From NCBI RefSeq assembly GCF_963576545.1, contig NC_083645.1, forward strand, positions 6,878,447-6,942,446: 64,000 bases of DNA. Reading direction: 5' to 3'. Shown here piece after piece: positions 12,110 through 26,800 of this stretch. The notes beneath the pieces were generated by a model, which ran no database searches, was not told the DNA's origin, and saw only the letters and a program-made list of their open reading frames with translations. The stretch is from Limanda limanda. Lineage: Eukaryota; Chordata; Actinopteri; Pleuronectiformes; Pleuronectidae. The position numbers and the translations under genes were made by a program. Position 1 is the stretch's first letter. Each line of letters opens with the position of its first letter.

Positions 12110-15100
12110 GTAAATCTTCCCTGGAGCTTCTCAGGCCGGTGGTTTGTTGCTTAAATCGTGAAATAATGACTCATAACAGTCACTAACATTGTGACAGTCA
12201 AGCAAAGTTTTGTTCACTCTGAAGATATTGGGCAAATGTAAATGCTGCGTGGGTCGTATTTGACACCAGTTTTCAAAAGCTGTAGCCATTAGTAAGTGAG
12301 ATAAATGCATTTCCTGAGATGACATTCATGCAGGCCACTGTATCATCTTTAAAAAACAAGGCTTGCTGGAAATGAGCATAGGAGCGCATAGTGTTATTAC
12401 ACCTGGGCTCTTTTATAGAAGCCTCGGGTCTATTTATTCCTTTTAGTGTTGATTTCTTTCCAAAATCTGTCACGTTACTACACAGGTCTGAACTCATCTG
12501 TTGGCTTGTCTTTTTCTCATCTTTTCTGAATCCACCTCTCCTCTCTGCTCTCTCATACCCCCTTGAACTCATCTTTATTCCCGACCTCTTACCTTGAATT
12601 ACTCTCCTCTCTCGTCCCTTCCTCTCTTCCCGACGGCCGTCACACCCCCACTCATCACTTGAAGATCTACCCCGTCTACGCTGTCCCATCCTGCCCCCGG
12701 TCCTGCAGCTGTCCAGGTGTTAAAGAGGTCCACTGTACATTCAGACACCTGACTACCGTACCAAAAACCTTTCCTAAAGATACAGAGAGGCTCAACCTGG
12801 GGTAAGACTCTATCACTGCATAAACACACGTCCACACAGAAGCACTGAGACATCTGTTATCAACCACCCCAAGGAAAAGAAAAGAAAACACTCAACAGGA
12901 TATAGCGTGGAATGTGGTGTAGGTAATTTGTCAGAGAAATGTTTTCGCTAGCTAACATATTATCATCACCGCCTCATATCACTTACACACAGAAATGATG
13001 ATCTAAGGGCTTTTTGATAGGTGATATAGCCTTTTGACTGTTCTTTTCAGATGATATTTCAATACCATGGGTCCTGAAGATAATTCACTCTCTTGCCTCA
13101 GTGGGTGGGATCATGAGAACAAACTGTATAGCTGCTTGCGAAATACACAAAAGAAGTGTCACCAGTGACCACGGTGAAGTTTATGTGACAGAATCTCTTT
13201 TAACAAGATCTTGGCATCAGCATGTGGTACGAAACTTACTATGGAGGGAATATATCTCTAAATCACTTCCATGTGGGTCTTTGCATTGTGCACTGCCCAG
13301 CTTCTGTTTTGTACATAACCAATTGTCTAATAATTGCCTCCAAACAATCCATATTTACATGGCAAAACAGAGCTGCTCGATTGATCATAGAAGACTTTTC
13401 ATTTGCATTCAAGGCTCTATTTTGGGAATCGCTAGAGTTCAGGTACATTACATGTGAGCGTAGTGTCGCTCCTCAACCTTTTTGATATGATAAAGCATTT
13501 GATATGTCACAAAAGCTACTGTATGTAGCTCGGAACAGGAGATAAACTGTCTCCATATGTGCTCCTCTACTCTGGATATCAATGCATTCTGAATAATAAA
13601 CCCAAACAAAATGACTATGCTGGTTTGTATCTGTCAGCATTTCACAACAGTTTTCAAATGATAAATGAGGAAGAGATGAAATGATGATAAGATGATGATC
13701 ATTAAACTAAATAACCCCCTTACTTTTTATTAGATTTAACACAATTTACTTTCCAGAAACTAGGCTAGCTGATAAATTTAATACAAATTAACTGTCAGTT
13801 TTTATGGCTGGTTAAGTCATAAGTCATTTGTGGTATCACAATATCTAAACGAATACTTGTTTTTTGTCTGCTTGGTTTTGAAAAAAAACGCTTTACTGTA
13901 CTGAAGTCAACGTAATAACAAAATAAAACAAGACTCTCGAATTTGGTTTTAACACAAGAACTAAAGGTGAAAAAAATGGAAATCCTGCTGGATTCTGTTA
14001 GGATTTGTTATTGAATACAAAACATCTTGGTAGTGAAAACCAGGTTTGATGATGCAGGTTCGGTTCCGACTGGGCCCTTTGCTGATTTCTTCCCAACTAT
14101 GACCCCATTTCAGACTAAATGCATCGCCCGCCTCCCCCAAAAAAAGAAAGAGGACTGCTTTTGTTTATTAAACAAAAATACCCGTGTTTCAAAATTTGAA
14201 TTGAAAGATAAATCTATTGGTGTCAGTAATAAGTTTCGCGAACAGCCAGCTGCAAAAGATGAATGATTTATTTTCAGCAGAGCAAACAATTGGAAAGTAA
14301 CCAAACCTTTAGGGAGCTAACAGGCTCTGCCTCTCCAAACACTCGACCACCCTGCTAACTGAAGAGCAGCCCAGGGGGATTACTCTCTAATGCAAACCTT
14401 TTGGTATACATGTTCACACCACACATGTTAGGAGTGTTTTATTTACACTCTGGGGTCTGTTTCCCTTTAGTTTGGGGTTAAAGCAGTGCTGTTTGAATAT
14501 AAAACCGATCTAATACATGTAGGTTTCCATCCTCTTTCAAAGGGACCTTTGTGCTGAATGATCAGTGATTGGCATATAGGATGGTGTAGAATAGACCACC
14601 TACAGAATGGGGATTAATGGCTGTGAGGAGATAAGTGTGGACATCTAATTGCCAGCAGTTCGTCATACTTTCTCCATGTGCTCATACATGGAACGGTGAT
14701 GAAGAAGAGCACAGATGAGTCTGCCTTGAATAAAGCTAAAGTCCGATTAACTTGTTTTAATGTGGCGGAAAACAACAGATCATTAGGTACTCAGACTGTC
14801 CACTTAGTGTTCATTTTTGTGCTGCAAGGTTTGGTTCATTTGCAACTGGGTAGTGCTGGACATTGCCTCTACATAGACAAATTCACCCAAGGTAATTGGA
14901 ATAAGAATGTAGTATTTTATCCTTAAGGAGCTTAAAATAAATAAAAAAATCAAGTGCTTGTTGGATTGTATAACTGCATCTGAAACCCCTCTCTGATGTG
15001 GGGCACTAGGTCTAGAGTTGCAATATCAGTAGTAGTTAATTGATTAATTAATCGATCAACAGGAAACCAATCACCAGCTATCTTGATAATGTTTCGATAA

Positions 15101-18100
15101 ATGTGATTGTGATGCTTTTATTTATTTATTTTTTTCAAGGTTTTGTGGGCCTAACAACCAAGCGTATTGTGTATTATATTTATAGAGCCAGTTATTTGGC
15201 AAGTCTTCTCTTCGATCAGTCTATCACACATTTTACACATAGTCCTGTGTCCTTGTTTCAGCGTTCAGTGTTAAACGTCCTGGCTCTAGATGTTTTGAAT
15301 GCAAATACAAAAGGGGCCTAATAAGGTGATTGTCCAGCTAAAGACTAGCTCAATCTGACTTGAACTCCTATATAAAGGAAGAATTCAGCATCTTATCTTA
15401 CTGCGTATTAGCAATGCATTAACACCTTCAGGGTCTGAAGTTTAGTTTGAAGCGTTCACTAAGAATATATGTGCCCTCATGTCATCAAAAGATGCTCTGG
15501 ATGAAAGTGACTTAGATGATATATTGCAGCTGGATGTGTTATTGAGGGCAATGGAAAAACGCAGCCTTCTGTGTTCAGTTGGGTAGGGATAACTGCAGCC
15601 AGGGAGTGTTGTGTGTGTTACAGCCCAGGAACTCACAACTGTGTTCGACTTTACTGTGTTGATTTCACCTGGTTCCTGTAGTTGGAAAGGCTGATTTACA
15701 GTTACACTCAAATCTGTCAAACACTGTCGGCCCCTGCCAACAAACTGTGCTTCCTCTGCTGAAGCTTCTGATCATTTGATAAATAATGATGAATAATGTT
15801 TTTGCTCTAGCATCTACAGTATGGCTGTAGAAATCTGAAGATTCCATCAAAGGTTCTTCTCTAACTCTTTTACACCGCTGATATAATCAAGGTGGTAAAC
15901 TGAGCAGGGCCAAATACCCCTGCTGCCTTAAAATGTTATAGAGATGAATTTTAAAAGAGGGAAAAACAAAGACTTTATGAGTGTATGTGTAGGTGAATGC
16001 GTGTGTGTGAATGCGTGTGTGATTCCTCTGCCATGCACATGGTGAACTTTTAAGAGGAATAATAAGGAAATCATTGGGGGATTGGGGGGGTTAAAGGTCG
16101 ACTGAGGTCTCTCTGACATACCGCTTTCCCTCTTTCCATTCAGCATTCCTTACACCTACCTTTTCCCTTCATTTGAAAGGTCACATCAACCCAGACACGT
16201 TTGCAAGCAATGACAGCTAATTTGAGCTTCCCTTCGTACTGACCCCCAATGACCCTTTGTTCCTCTTTCAGTCCTGTATAGTAACGGGTCCTTTTTTTTT
16301 TCTCTTTTCTGACAGATATAACAGCCTGACGGAGGTTGAGGGTTCAGAATTCAGGTCACTACGGCAACTGGAAATGCTCATGTTGCATGGCAACGACATC
16401 AACACAGTCCACCCTGGGGCGTTTTACAGCCTGAGATCACTCCAGGTAGAGTATGTGTGAGTGTGTGCGCCAGGCAATAAAACTACAAGTACCAATACAA
16501 TTATTCAAATGTGTCTTCGATGATTATACCTTATATAATTATAAAAATTCAGTTACATATACAGTTTTATGTGTTTGTGGACGTGTGTTTGTGAAATTGA
16601 AGAAATTAAGAAAATTCCGGATTCGTCCTGAGTCTGCATCTCATCACATATGTCAGCCACATATGTCAGCCATTTCATTCCAGAGTCTATTGAATTTGTA
16701 ATTTGAAAGCACTGTTGAACATATTCTAAATAATATAACATAATGTTCATTATATTTAATGGTAAAACCAGCGAAACTGATAATAATACACAGCTGTATA
16801 TATAAAACCTTAACATTCAGCTTTCTTCTGACTGAGCACTCAGATTCTTGTTATATTTTATGTAGCACTGGACCTTAAATTTAAGAATTAAATTGATTTA
16901 ATTAGGGGTTCCAACAATTCTAAATACTTATGCTTGCTAATGGGCTTCTTCAATCTGTGTTAAATCCTCTGAGAGCATCTGTTTTCGAGATCTGGCTTCA
17001 GATCTTTGTTGATCAATTTGGAGCCTAATAGAACAGTATTAGGCCATAAGTGATAATTACATTTTAATGCCAAATTCATTTTTGCGCTACACAAGTGAGT
17101 TGATGTTGCTTTTTCAGTGTCACCTATTGAAGAGATAAACACAACAGAGAGAAAACAATGTAAAAAAGCATAAATAGAAGAAGTGAACCACACAGCGAAT
17201 GGCTAAAATTGTGGTTCTCTTTTCTAAGACAATTGCATATCAGACCTGTGGTTCTGAGTTTAAGTCCCTCTGTCACCCAATGTTGCAAGAAGATAACTAA
17301 GATTTCTGAAGAAGTTTGAATGTTCACTAAATGTGAGTATAACACAACCGTCCTTGTTTCCAGATCTTGAAGCTGAGTTACAACAAGCTAACGTCAGTGA
17401 ATCCTGGACTGTTTGAGGGTCTTGTTGGTTTGATCCGTCTCCATCTGGACCACAATCTTATAGACTTTATTGAGCCGTACTCTTTCTCTGGCCTGACCTC
17501 GCTGAAACTTCTGCAGCTGGAGGGAAACCTCCTCAAAGACATCCACCCTCATACCTTCATTACAGTGTCACTACTGGGAAGCTTTTGGACCTCTGGACTC
17601 AAGTAAGAAATCAAACAATATCTTAAATATTGCTCATATTGTGGGAAAATTAAAACCTCCAGTTTAATGACATTAATATCTAGTAGAGACCCTGGCTGGT
17701 TTGTTGGACTTGTGTCACTGCATGCAAGGATAGCCCCCCCCCCCCCCCCCCCCCCTTGTTAGCATGCAGACCATTAAGTAGAGAAATTGATATGATGTTT
17801 TTGTCTCAGACACTTACACCTGTCAGACAATCTGTTGGAGCAGCTCCCTGCCGCAGTGCTGCAGACTGCTCCCAGGCTCGAGCTCCTCTCTCTTCATGGC
17901 AATCCCTGGACCTGTGACTGTCACCTTCATTGGTTGGTAGGATGGAGTTCCAAACATGAAGGTAAGGACACAATAATTCATTCTCTAAACTCCTTACCTT
18001 GCCTTACAACTTAATAAAAACGTTGCCACTTTTCCTTAATTATTCAAATTTGTGGTGCCAAAAATAGATAACAATAAAGTTCAATTCGATTTTTATTCCT

Positions 18101-20794
18101 GGGGGCAGAAAAAAGAATATCTGCCTAGAAAGTATAGGGATGTACAGAATCCAATTATGTTAACTAACAGTTACTTATTAACACATCAAGCAGTTATGGT
18201 GAATGTGATTTCAATTTTCAATATATGCACTTAAAAGTTGGAGAAAGAGAGTTAAAAAAAAAGTAAACAATTTGTTCAAACTTCTAAATTACATATGGAG
18301 CAAAACCAGTCAATTTAATGAGAGTAATTATGACATTCATTTTTGGATAGAAGCTAAATGGCAGATATACAACATTTTCAAAATGTTTTTCTGAAGACCA
18401 GAGATAGATTATTTACACTTTTCTGTATATATAATGATACTATAGAGATAGGTAATATAAGTTAATGTTTATGGCATGCTTCATTTGAAAATAGGAATAT
18501 GTGACTGCCAAAGCTGTATTCATGTTTTATTTTCCATTTTTCACCCCTTCTTTTCCTGTATCCAATCTTAATTTATGCCTATTTTTTTTATTTTCCCCAA
18601 TTTATCTGATATCTCCCTGCCTTCCACTCTCCTCTTTCTCCCAGGTGTAATAAAGTGCAAGAAGGAACGTGGCACAAATGAGACTTGTCCCCAGTGTGCT
18701 TCACCTCAACCCCTGAACAGTACCCTCTTGTCAGGGTTAACTGCGGACCAGCTTACCTGTGAACGTCCATCTCTTCGATCCCCTCTCAAACAGTGGGACA
18801 ATCCAGTGTGGGCTGAGTCTGAAACGGAGCCTGACCTTCCTTACACCAGGGACTTTGAAAAACCTTTGGGCTCCCTGACTTTTGTTCTCTCTGACACCCA
18901 TGGAAACCAAGCTCATGTGGCATGTAATGTTCGCCACCCTGGAGATAATTTACCTATGACCTGGACTGCAAATCCCCATTCCCCTGGGGAGTTATCCGTC
19001 AATGTATCGCTGGTGACTGTCCTTGAGTGTGAGATTGATCGGGAGACATTGCAAAATCTATGGCAACTGGTCGCATATTACTATGAAAGCCCTGCTATTC
19101 TGGAGAGAGGTCAACAGAGGGGAAATGCAAGCGGAGTAACTTATCAATATTCCCAAGCTATAAATGAAAACTCTCCATATTTCACAGAATTAAAAGGACA
19201 TTTGGCAGCAGAACCCTCTTGGCTGCTTCAACCCAGAGTCACTCTGAAGCTCAACAGACAGCAGACAACGACTAAGAAACTGGTGATGGATTTCACTACT
19301 TTAATATCTAAGCGTGTAAACAGTCTTAGAGGGCAGGACGATGACAATGACTTCACTTCTTCCTGGGCACTGATGCGGAGAGGGACAGTGGGACGGGTTC
19401 AAACAGCTCTTGAGGGTTCAAAGGTTCATTTAGAGTGCAGTGTCACCACTTCAGATCCGGAGATTAAAGTTGAGTGGATGCTTCCAGATTTGTCTATTGT
19501 GGAAGATGCAAATGATAAGATAAAAATTTCTGAAAGAGGAGAGCTTGTGATTATAAATTCCACACTGTCTGACTCAGGCCTCTACCACTGTATGGTCAGA
19601 ACCAAAGCTGGTGTTGACCTGATGCCTTTGAGACTCACAATCAAAGAGCTCTCGCTTAGCCCCACCGCTTTAAATGGTCAGAAAATTGTAGTTGAAAAGG
19701 GACATTCTGTAGCTCTTCCCTGTGATGTGACTTCAATTCAGCCATTTCAAACTATGTGGTACCTGCCCAAAAATCAAATTTTACTCCCTACACAAAAGAC
19801 AAGAAGAGCAGAAGTGATGGAAAATGGAACTTTGGTATTAAGGAAGCTGACACAAGAAGATGCAGGGGAATACAGCTGCTTAGCCTCAAATCTGTACGGA
19901 GTTGATATGCTATCACACATGGTGGAAGTCAATGATAAAAAGGCTTCTGAAAAGTCTAAAGTCCAGACAGAGGGAGAGCAGAAGCGTTTATCAATGGACC
20001 TGGAGGAAGGAGAAGGTTCAGGGGGAGATTACCAGGAAATTATACGTCCTTTTGCCACGCAGTTTCCTAAAAGTGTAGGAACTCAGGAAAAGACCCCTAA
20101 TGGATTTTCCAAAAAAATTAGAATTAAAGATGGAAAAAGAAAACCCAATAAATCAGTAAAGAAATTAGACCCTAATCTTTGGGCAGAAATACTGGCAAAA
20201 GCAAATGCTAAACCAAGTGGTTCTCTGCCTACAGAGCAATCAATTGAAGACCCCAGTACTTTAACAGTCAAAACAAGTACACCAAAACCTACTAAAACTC
20301 CTACTCTGATTGTTACTACTACTACTACTAATAGAAACGTACTCCATACTACTACCTCTCCTGATACTACAGCAGAGCCAACAAATTCTAGAGTTAGGTC
20401 AGAGGCCCATTCTGAAAACGACAAAGACGTTGATATCGGTAAAGACTCTGAAACACTAGAAAGTGTACCACCACCTCCTACAATTATGGAACCATCCCTA
20501 GACCATGTTAGTGGAATTACAGAAGTACCTCAATCTGTGACAGAATCGGCTGTTATTGTTACCTTCCAGCCAGCCAGAAAGTCTGAAAATAAGGATTTTG
20601 TAGAGGGGAGAAAGAACCACAACTTTGTTCCTGGTCAGTCAAACAGGAGACGGCCGCCTTATAGACGTAGAAAACCCCCAATAAGAAGAGTCCATCCGCA
20701 CCTTAACCCCTTCAAACCATTAAACAAGCCCCACACAACTGTTCTCCCAACAACAACCACCACACCAACAACTACTACTACAACTACTACTACA

Positions 20795-20826
<32 letters not shown>

Positions 20827-23800
20827 AACTACAGCACCTGTTCCAACCACAGCTGAAAATATTGACAGCCTATCTGCTGAGTATCAGACAGAGGAAGATG
20901 AAGACGAATACTATGACGAATATAATTACAAAGGTAGTGACAAATTGGATGCCAAAGAAGATTTGAACAGTGAAACTCTTCACACCAGCCAGGATATTGA
21001 CAGTAGCCTTACCACAATTCCAACAATTACAGACAATGTTCCTGATATAGGCAGATCTCCAGGCAGACATAATTTACCTAATTCAAAGTCAATTGTAGCT
21101 CCTGAGAAAGACAACACCCCTCATCCTACTGAAAGAACTGTTGATGAAAATGAGAAATTCACAGTCAGCCCAGAGACACTTGAGAGACAGACGGATGAGA
21201 TCAGAAGACAAACCCAAGAAAAGAGCAGACACAGTGAAAATATTGCAGTAGAGAGTGAGAGGGAGATGACAACAGCAAGGGAACAGCAAGAAAAACACAA
21301 AGCAGTCATAGAAGACCGTGAGAGAGACACAGAACGGGTTACACAGAACTATAATACACAGGATAGCATGCAGTTAACAACACAAAATAGGCCAAGACCA
21401 AACAATCGACCTTCACTTGAGATAAATACGCCGACCCAAGAAGGACCTTCATCCCCTAAAGTCATGACCTCACATTCAAACAGAGGACGACCAACAGAAG
21501 AAGTCACACAGAGTGGAGGTAAAGAAGTTAACAAGCCTAGAGCAAAACCTGAGTTCCACAGCTTCCCAATAATGGAGCCAATTCACCCATGGCTCCATCA
21601 GAGCAACCAGGGACGAGAGCCAACCACCAACTCCAAGACAATTCACAAAAATCAAGATAGAAACACAGGAAGACAGGGGGGAGTAATTCCAGGCAGACAA
21701 TCCCAGCCTCCGAGATTTGCCCCAACTACCCAGAGGCCTTCACTCTACCATCATCATCCTTACAACCCTCTCTACCCCTCCTGGCCAGGTCAAAGGTCAT
21801 TTTCTCATCCTAGGCAAGGTAAGTTAGGCTGTTGTGCAAATATTTCCTTAATAAATTCTGTATTTAAAGAAATATATGATTGATACAATCTCTAAAAGGC
21901 AAATATCAATGAACAAAACAATTGACATGATTACCTAATAGACAAAAAAGCCAAGAGTATGTTTGTTTGGTGTTGTCATATCTGACTATTGTTGAAAAGT
22001 ATGGATATTTATTTGGTCAAATGTTTGGCGATTGTTCCTAGGTCCTGGGTCACACCCTGTGCCCACCCATCGACCCTGGTCTCTGGCCCACCCCTGGACT
22101 AAAAGCGCAATTGTCACCAACAGACCAGAAATCACTGCGGAAACAGTCAGACCCACAGCTACAGCCTTTGGAACAACCAGAAATCCTCAATTCACACTCC
22201 CTAATCCCCAGATATCACATAATCACCATCAAAATCCTCACGTGGATGGCAGGACCCAAACCATAGATCAACTGTTTTTGTCAAGGCTTAGGAACAGATA
22301 CAGACAGGTATGACGAGTGACTTTTTAAATCAATGACACAGCTATTGAAATTGTTTGAATGAGAAACTGTAATTGTCAGTTGGTGTAGTAAGGGTGTTGT
22401 CGCTCATGTCATACCATTCAGCTACGATTCCTTTGCCAATGATGGTTAGGATAACGTATCAAAAAGTATAGTAATTGAAGACTTTAATTGTTCCAGGCAC
22501 AACTTGATCGCATCGCTCAACTTGGGAGGATGGTGACACCCAAACCTCGCACAAATTACTACAATCCTCTATCTCCAATTGCACCTAAACCTAACCCACC
22601 ACCCTTGTACAGACCATACACCCCCAAACCACCAGCATCTCCCTACATTTACAACTTGCAACCTCCAAACCCTGCTAAACCTACATCATCATCATCCTCT
22701 GGTTTCATCCTGACCCCACGCCCATATCACCCAACTACCCCTGGGGTTCTGCATGGAAGTTGGTGGCCTGTTGGAGGTAGGTACACAGATATAAGCTATG
22801 AATTTATAATGGTAAAAGAATAATATATTTTTTTAAATAATAATGATTAAATTACTGTTTAAATTTGTTTCGTTTGTAGCTGGACGAATCAGCTCCCGTC
22901 GGCCAACAGCTGCCCCACCTTTTCCATGGAGGTACGGAGCTGGAAGTGGTGGGATGAAGCCACGCATCACCACAATAGCAGAAGCTAGTGTTTCGGTACT
23001 TGCAGAGAGTGATGTCTTCCTGCCCTGCAAAGCAACAGGGAATCCAGAACCGTCCATTGCATGGACCAAAGTCTCCACAGGTAAAAGATTGACGGTCTAT
23101 AGTTGGAACTTGGGTCAGATCTGTCTGCTATAATTGAACTGTTCTGTTTCTTTGTCAGGTGCCACCATCCCAGCAAACAGCAAGCATGGTCTCCGTTTTG
23201 AAGTTTTCAAGAATGGAACTTTTGTTATTAAAAACATCCAGCTTCAGGATCGAGGCCAGTACCTCTGCACAGCCCAGAATCGGTTTGGATCAGATCGCAT
23301 GGTCACTACCTTAGCTGTCCAGACTGAGGCACCCAAGATCCAACCACCAAAGTCCACAGATATCGCAGTCTACTTAGGGAAAGGAATGACTCTTGACTGT
23401 CTTGCCTCCGGAAAACCGCCAGCCCAAATTTCCTGGATTCTTCCAGACAGGACATTTGTTCGTGAGGTTGGGACTGTTCACACTCTTCTCACTCCAATGT
23501 CTCTGCTTCAAAATGGAACCCTACAAATATTTGCTGCCAATTTCTCGAACAAAGGGGACTATAAATGTATAGCAAGTAATGCAGCAGGTGCTGATACAAT
23601 TACTTATCATCTCCATGTGGCAGCTCTGCCTCCAAGCATTAGTGAAGGAGCAATGGATACTGTTATCATTCAGCCAGGTATGGTGCAGAAATTTGAGTTC
23701 ATACAAACAAGTAACTGTAATATGACGTTCTTCTCATCATATGGTTGCACTACAGGATGTATACAATGTCAAAACAAGTAATCTAGATTAATACAATCCC

Positions 23801-26800
23801 ATCTAACCAGGAAGGAGTGTGTATATCCACTGCTCTGTGAAAGGCGAACCAATGCCTGCTCTGAAATGGACGCTCCCAGCAGGTGTCCATGTAAAGCCAT
23901 CGCAGTTTCTGGGACGCAGGCTGTTTGTTTTCCCTAACGGGACACTACTCGTAAAGGAGGTTTCGCCATCTGATGGCGGGAGGTATGTATTTAATTAAAT
24001 TTGGAGTAATGATGTACAATGACAATTTGTTCTCAATCTTACACTAATCACTTACATCAAACAATATATTTATGATTTATGTATTTCATAATATACCGAT
24101 GTAAAGCTTTTGTTATGTTATGTTAAGCCTTATAGGTAAGCAATAGAGGTATGGGTTAGATTTGTTTGATCTCGCTTAGGCTAGGTGCAAAGACAGCATT
24201 GGTTTCAGACAAGATTTCTTAAGCAGTAGTTAAGTGACATTTTATTATGTGTTCGTATAACACAATGCACTGCTAATGTTAAAAAGCATTACTATATAAA
24301 CTTCATAGGAAAACAAAGCTAACCTTTGTTCTTTTTATGACAATAACAGCCCTGAAAGTTTCCAAAGAGTCCCCAGCAGTAAGGTTTCATATGAGTGATG
24401 AAAAGTGTCACTGGAAATGACTCTTACTTTTAACCTGTGCTGCCCCTCAAATAGCATCAGAGTTCAGTGGTGTCCTCCCAGGCTTAATATTGTTAATCTT
24501 TGTCATCTTATGTAATGGCTTGCGAATGGCAACCATCTGAATCTTTTTCACAGGTACGATTGTGTGGCCACTAACACTGTTGGAATAGCCAAAAGGACTG
24601 TCCAGTTGGAGGTGAGGGCAGATTCTCCCTCTCTCTTCCACCAGCCTCCTATTCCCATTCCTCCAACCCACCGCCATGCTGTGCCATCCCGGCAACACTC
24701 TGTCTCCGCTATGTACAGTTCTGCTGTCTACCTCCACTGTCCAGAGTCTACCGGATCCACAAGAGGGACCATCTGGCAGCTACCCTCAAAGACCATTCTG
24801 GAACATAGAAACACGTAACTGAAATATCTACTTTTGTAACGCCATGAAGCAGTATACGACTGGAAACAATTATAATTGCATTAAATTACACTGAAGTAAG
24901 AGAGGGAAAGAAGGAAATAAGTTAAGATAAAACAAGAATATAATAACTAAGAGCGCAAAAACACACAAACACAGATCACAAATCCCATCACAAGGAAAAC
25001 AAGGTAAACATCCATCATATGACAACTCCATACAACAGAAGAAACTCTTTCAGAAATTCACAAGAGTTCCCAAGAGGGCAGAACCACAACTGTTCCACTC
25101 TTTATGTTTTGTCACTTTGCTGCAAACTCTTTTGTCCCTGTCAGGATCCTGTAGAAGTATGCCTCTGGATGTCTAATGATCTGATTGGTCAGTATTTGGG
25201 TGCTTGAAAAGTTTTGGTCTGATCTTCACGAGTGAAATGGGTACAGGAGAGCTACAGTATAGTCTGGTCTATCAAACCCAGATTGTCTACACCCACATAG
25301 ACCTGACAGGAAGTCTGATCAGAAAACAGTACTGTGGCACGACATAAGGTGTGAGGTGACATTTAACTTGACTGCTCTAATATCAGCCTCATTTTCTTCT
25401 CCATCTCTTTCCAGTCCAGAGAGACCAATTAAAGTTTTCCGCAATGGGACTCTGAGGATTCTTCAACTAACAGAGCTAGATGGTGGAAATTATGTGTGTG
25501 TCTATCAGCGGCCCAATGGAGAAGACATGGAGCTCTTCCAGGTAGTAACAGGACGGATACTAACTACAAGTGGATTAATTTCACTGCTAACTACCTGAGA
25601 ATACATGACAATTGTTTATTCAGATCCCTGCCTTGTTGGTCAGTGAATGTTGTCTTCATGTTGTCTTCAGCATAACATGTCTATATAGGCTGATTCCTTG
25701 AGCAATTAGTAAAGAAAAAAGTTTTTTTTAATATATATTCTTGGGAAAAGCAGCTGGGGGTCTGTCTGTATTTTTTCTTTCTTATTAAAAGTTCTTTGTG
25801 TATTTGTTTTACCAGGTGGAAGTGTTGATGACCGCCCCTAGAATTGAACATGTGAGAACTGCACAGACCAAGGTCACATTTGGAGAACATTTCCAGGTAT
25901 TTGTGGGGGGCTGACTCAAGATTAATTTAAAGTAAGATAGGCTGCATAGAATACTACAGGCACTCTTCCTTAACACTTAATTTTTTTAAATGTCATCTTA
26001 TAATGAGTCATCAGTGTCTTTTCTACGTAAAACATCCAAAAGCAATATCATTTTATTTGTCTGGTCACTTGTGGCCAGCAGAGCAGACTGTAAACACTTG
26101 ACATACTAACAAAACATATATTTTATGTTTTACTATTCTCCAAACTAGAAAACTCTGGTCAATATCATTAGTTTAGAGTTGTGTTTTGGAACACCTGACA
26201 AATGAAAATCCAATATTCATTCTCCTTTTAACTCGTTTTGGTCTGTCTGCTGTTTAAGTATCATTGTCAATAACGCTGTTGTCAGACATGAATTCCAGAG
26301 AATGTCCACATATGAACAACGCAGCAGGGGATGCACCACTCAAACACGGTTACAACAATTTACAAATCTCCAGAGCTTTCAGGGAACATGTTTTTGTTTA
26401 CAGAACATTGATACTTGCGTTGGCTCTTATCACTAAAAACTTGACATCTTCGGCTGTGATTTCTACTTGTGTGGCTCTGCTTTTCCATGGATAGATTTTT
26501 TATTTTTATTTCATTTTTGCATATAGTGCGTGTTAGATTAGTCATCAACATACCTATTCCCCCACAGTGAATCCTCGGGGGTGATCTCCTGCTGTGTTCT
26601 CACAAGGGCTTATTTGAACATTCAATAATTTAAAAGACACAACTAACCAATAGTATAATACAGTAATACAGTTTTTACATTTATTTTTCTACCACATTCA
26701 CTCATACTCCTCCTCCATTTTTCCCATATAGGTTGACTGTGTTGCAACAGGCCTCCCTGATCCAGAAGTTTCCTGGGGTCTTCCTGACGGAACTTTAGTC

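Noticed and set aside
12273..12689. Minus-strand 138-codon frame
   Set aside because: It overlaps an mxra5 intron and exon border, has no start context or similarity, and ends in the real exon.
13101..13485. Two overlapping + strand frames (118 and 87 codons)
   Set aside because: They lie in an mxra5 intron, overlap each other in different frames, and show no domain, splice link or coding bias.
20659..20850. Minus-strand poly-valine frame
   Set aside because: It is the complement of the ACN threonine array in the real mxra5 exon.
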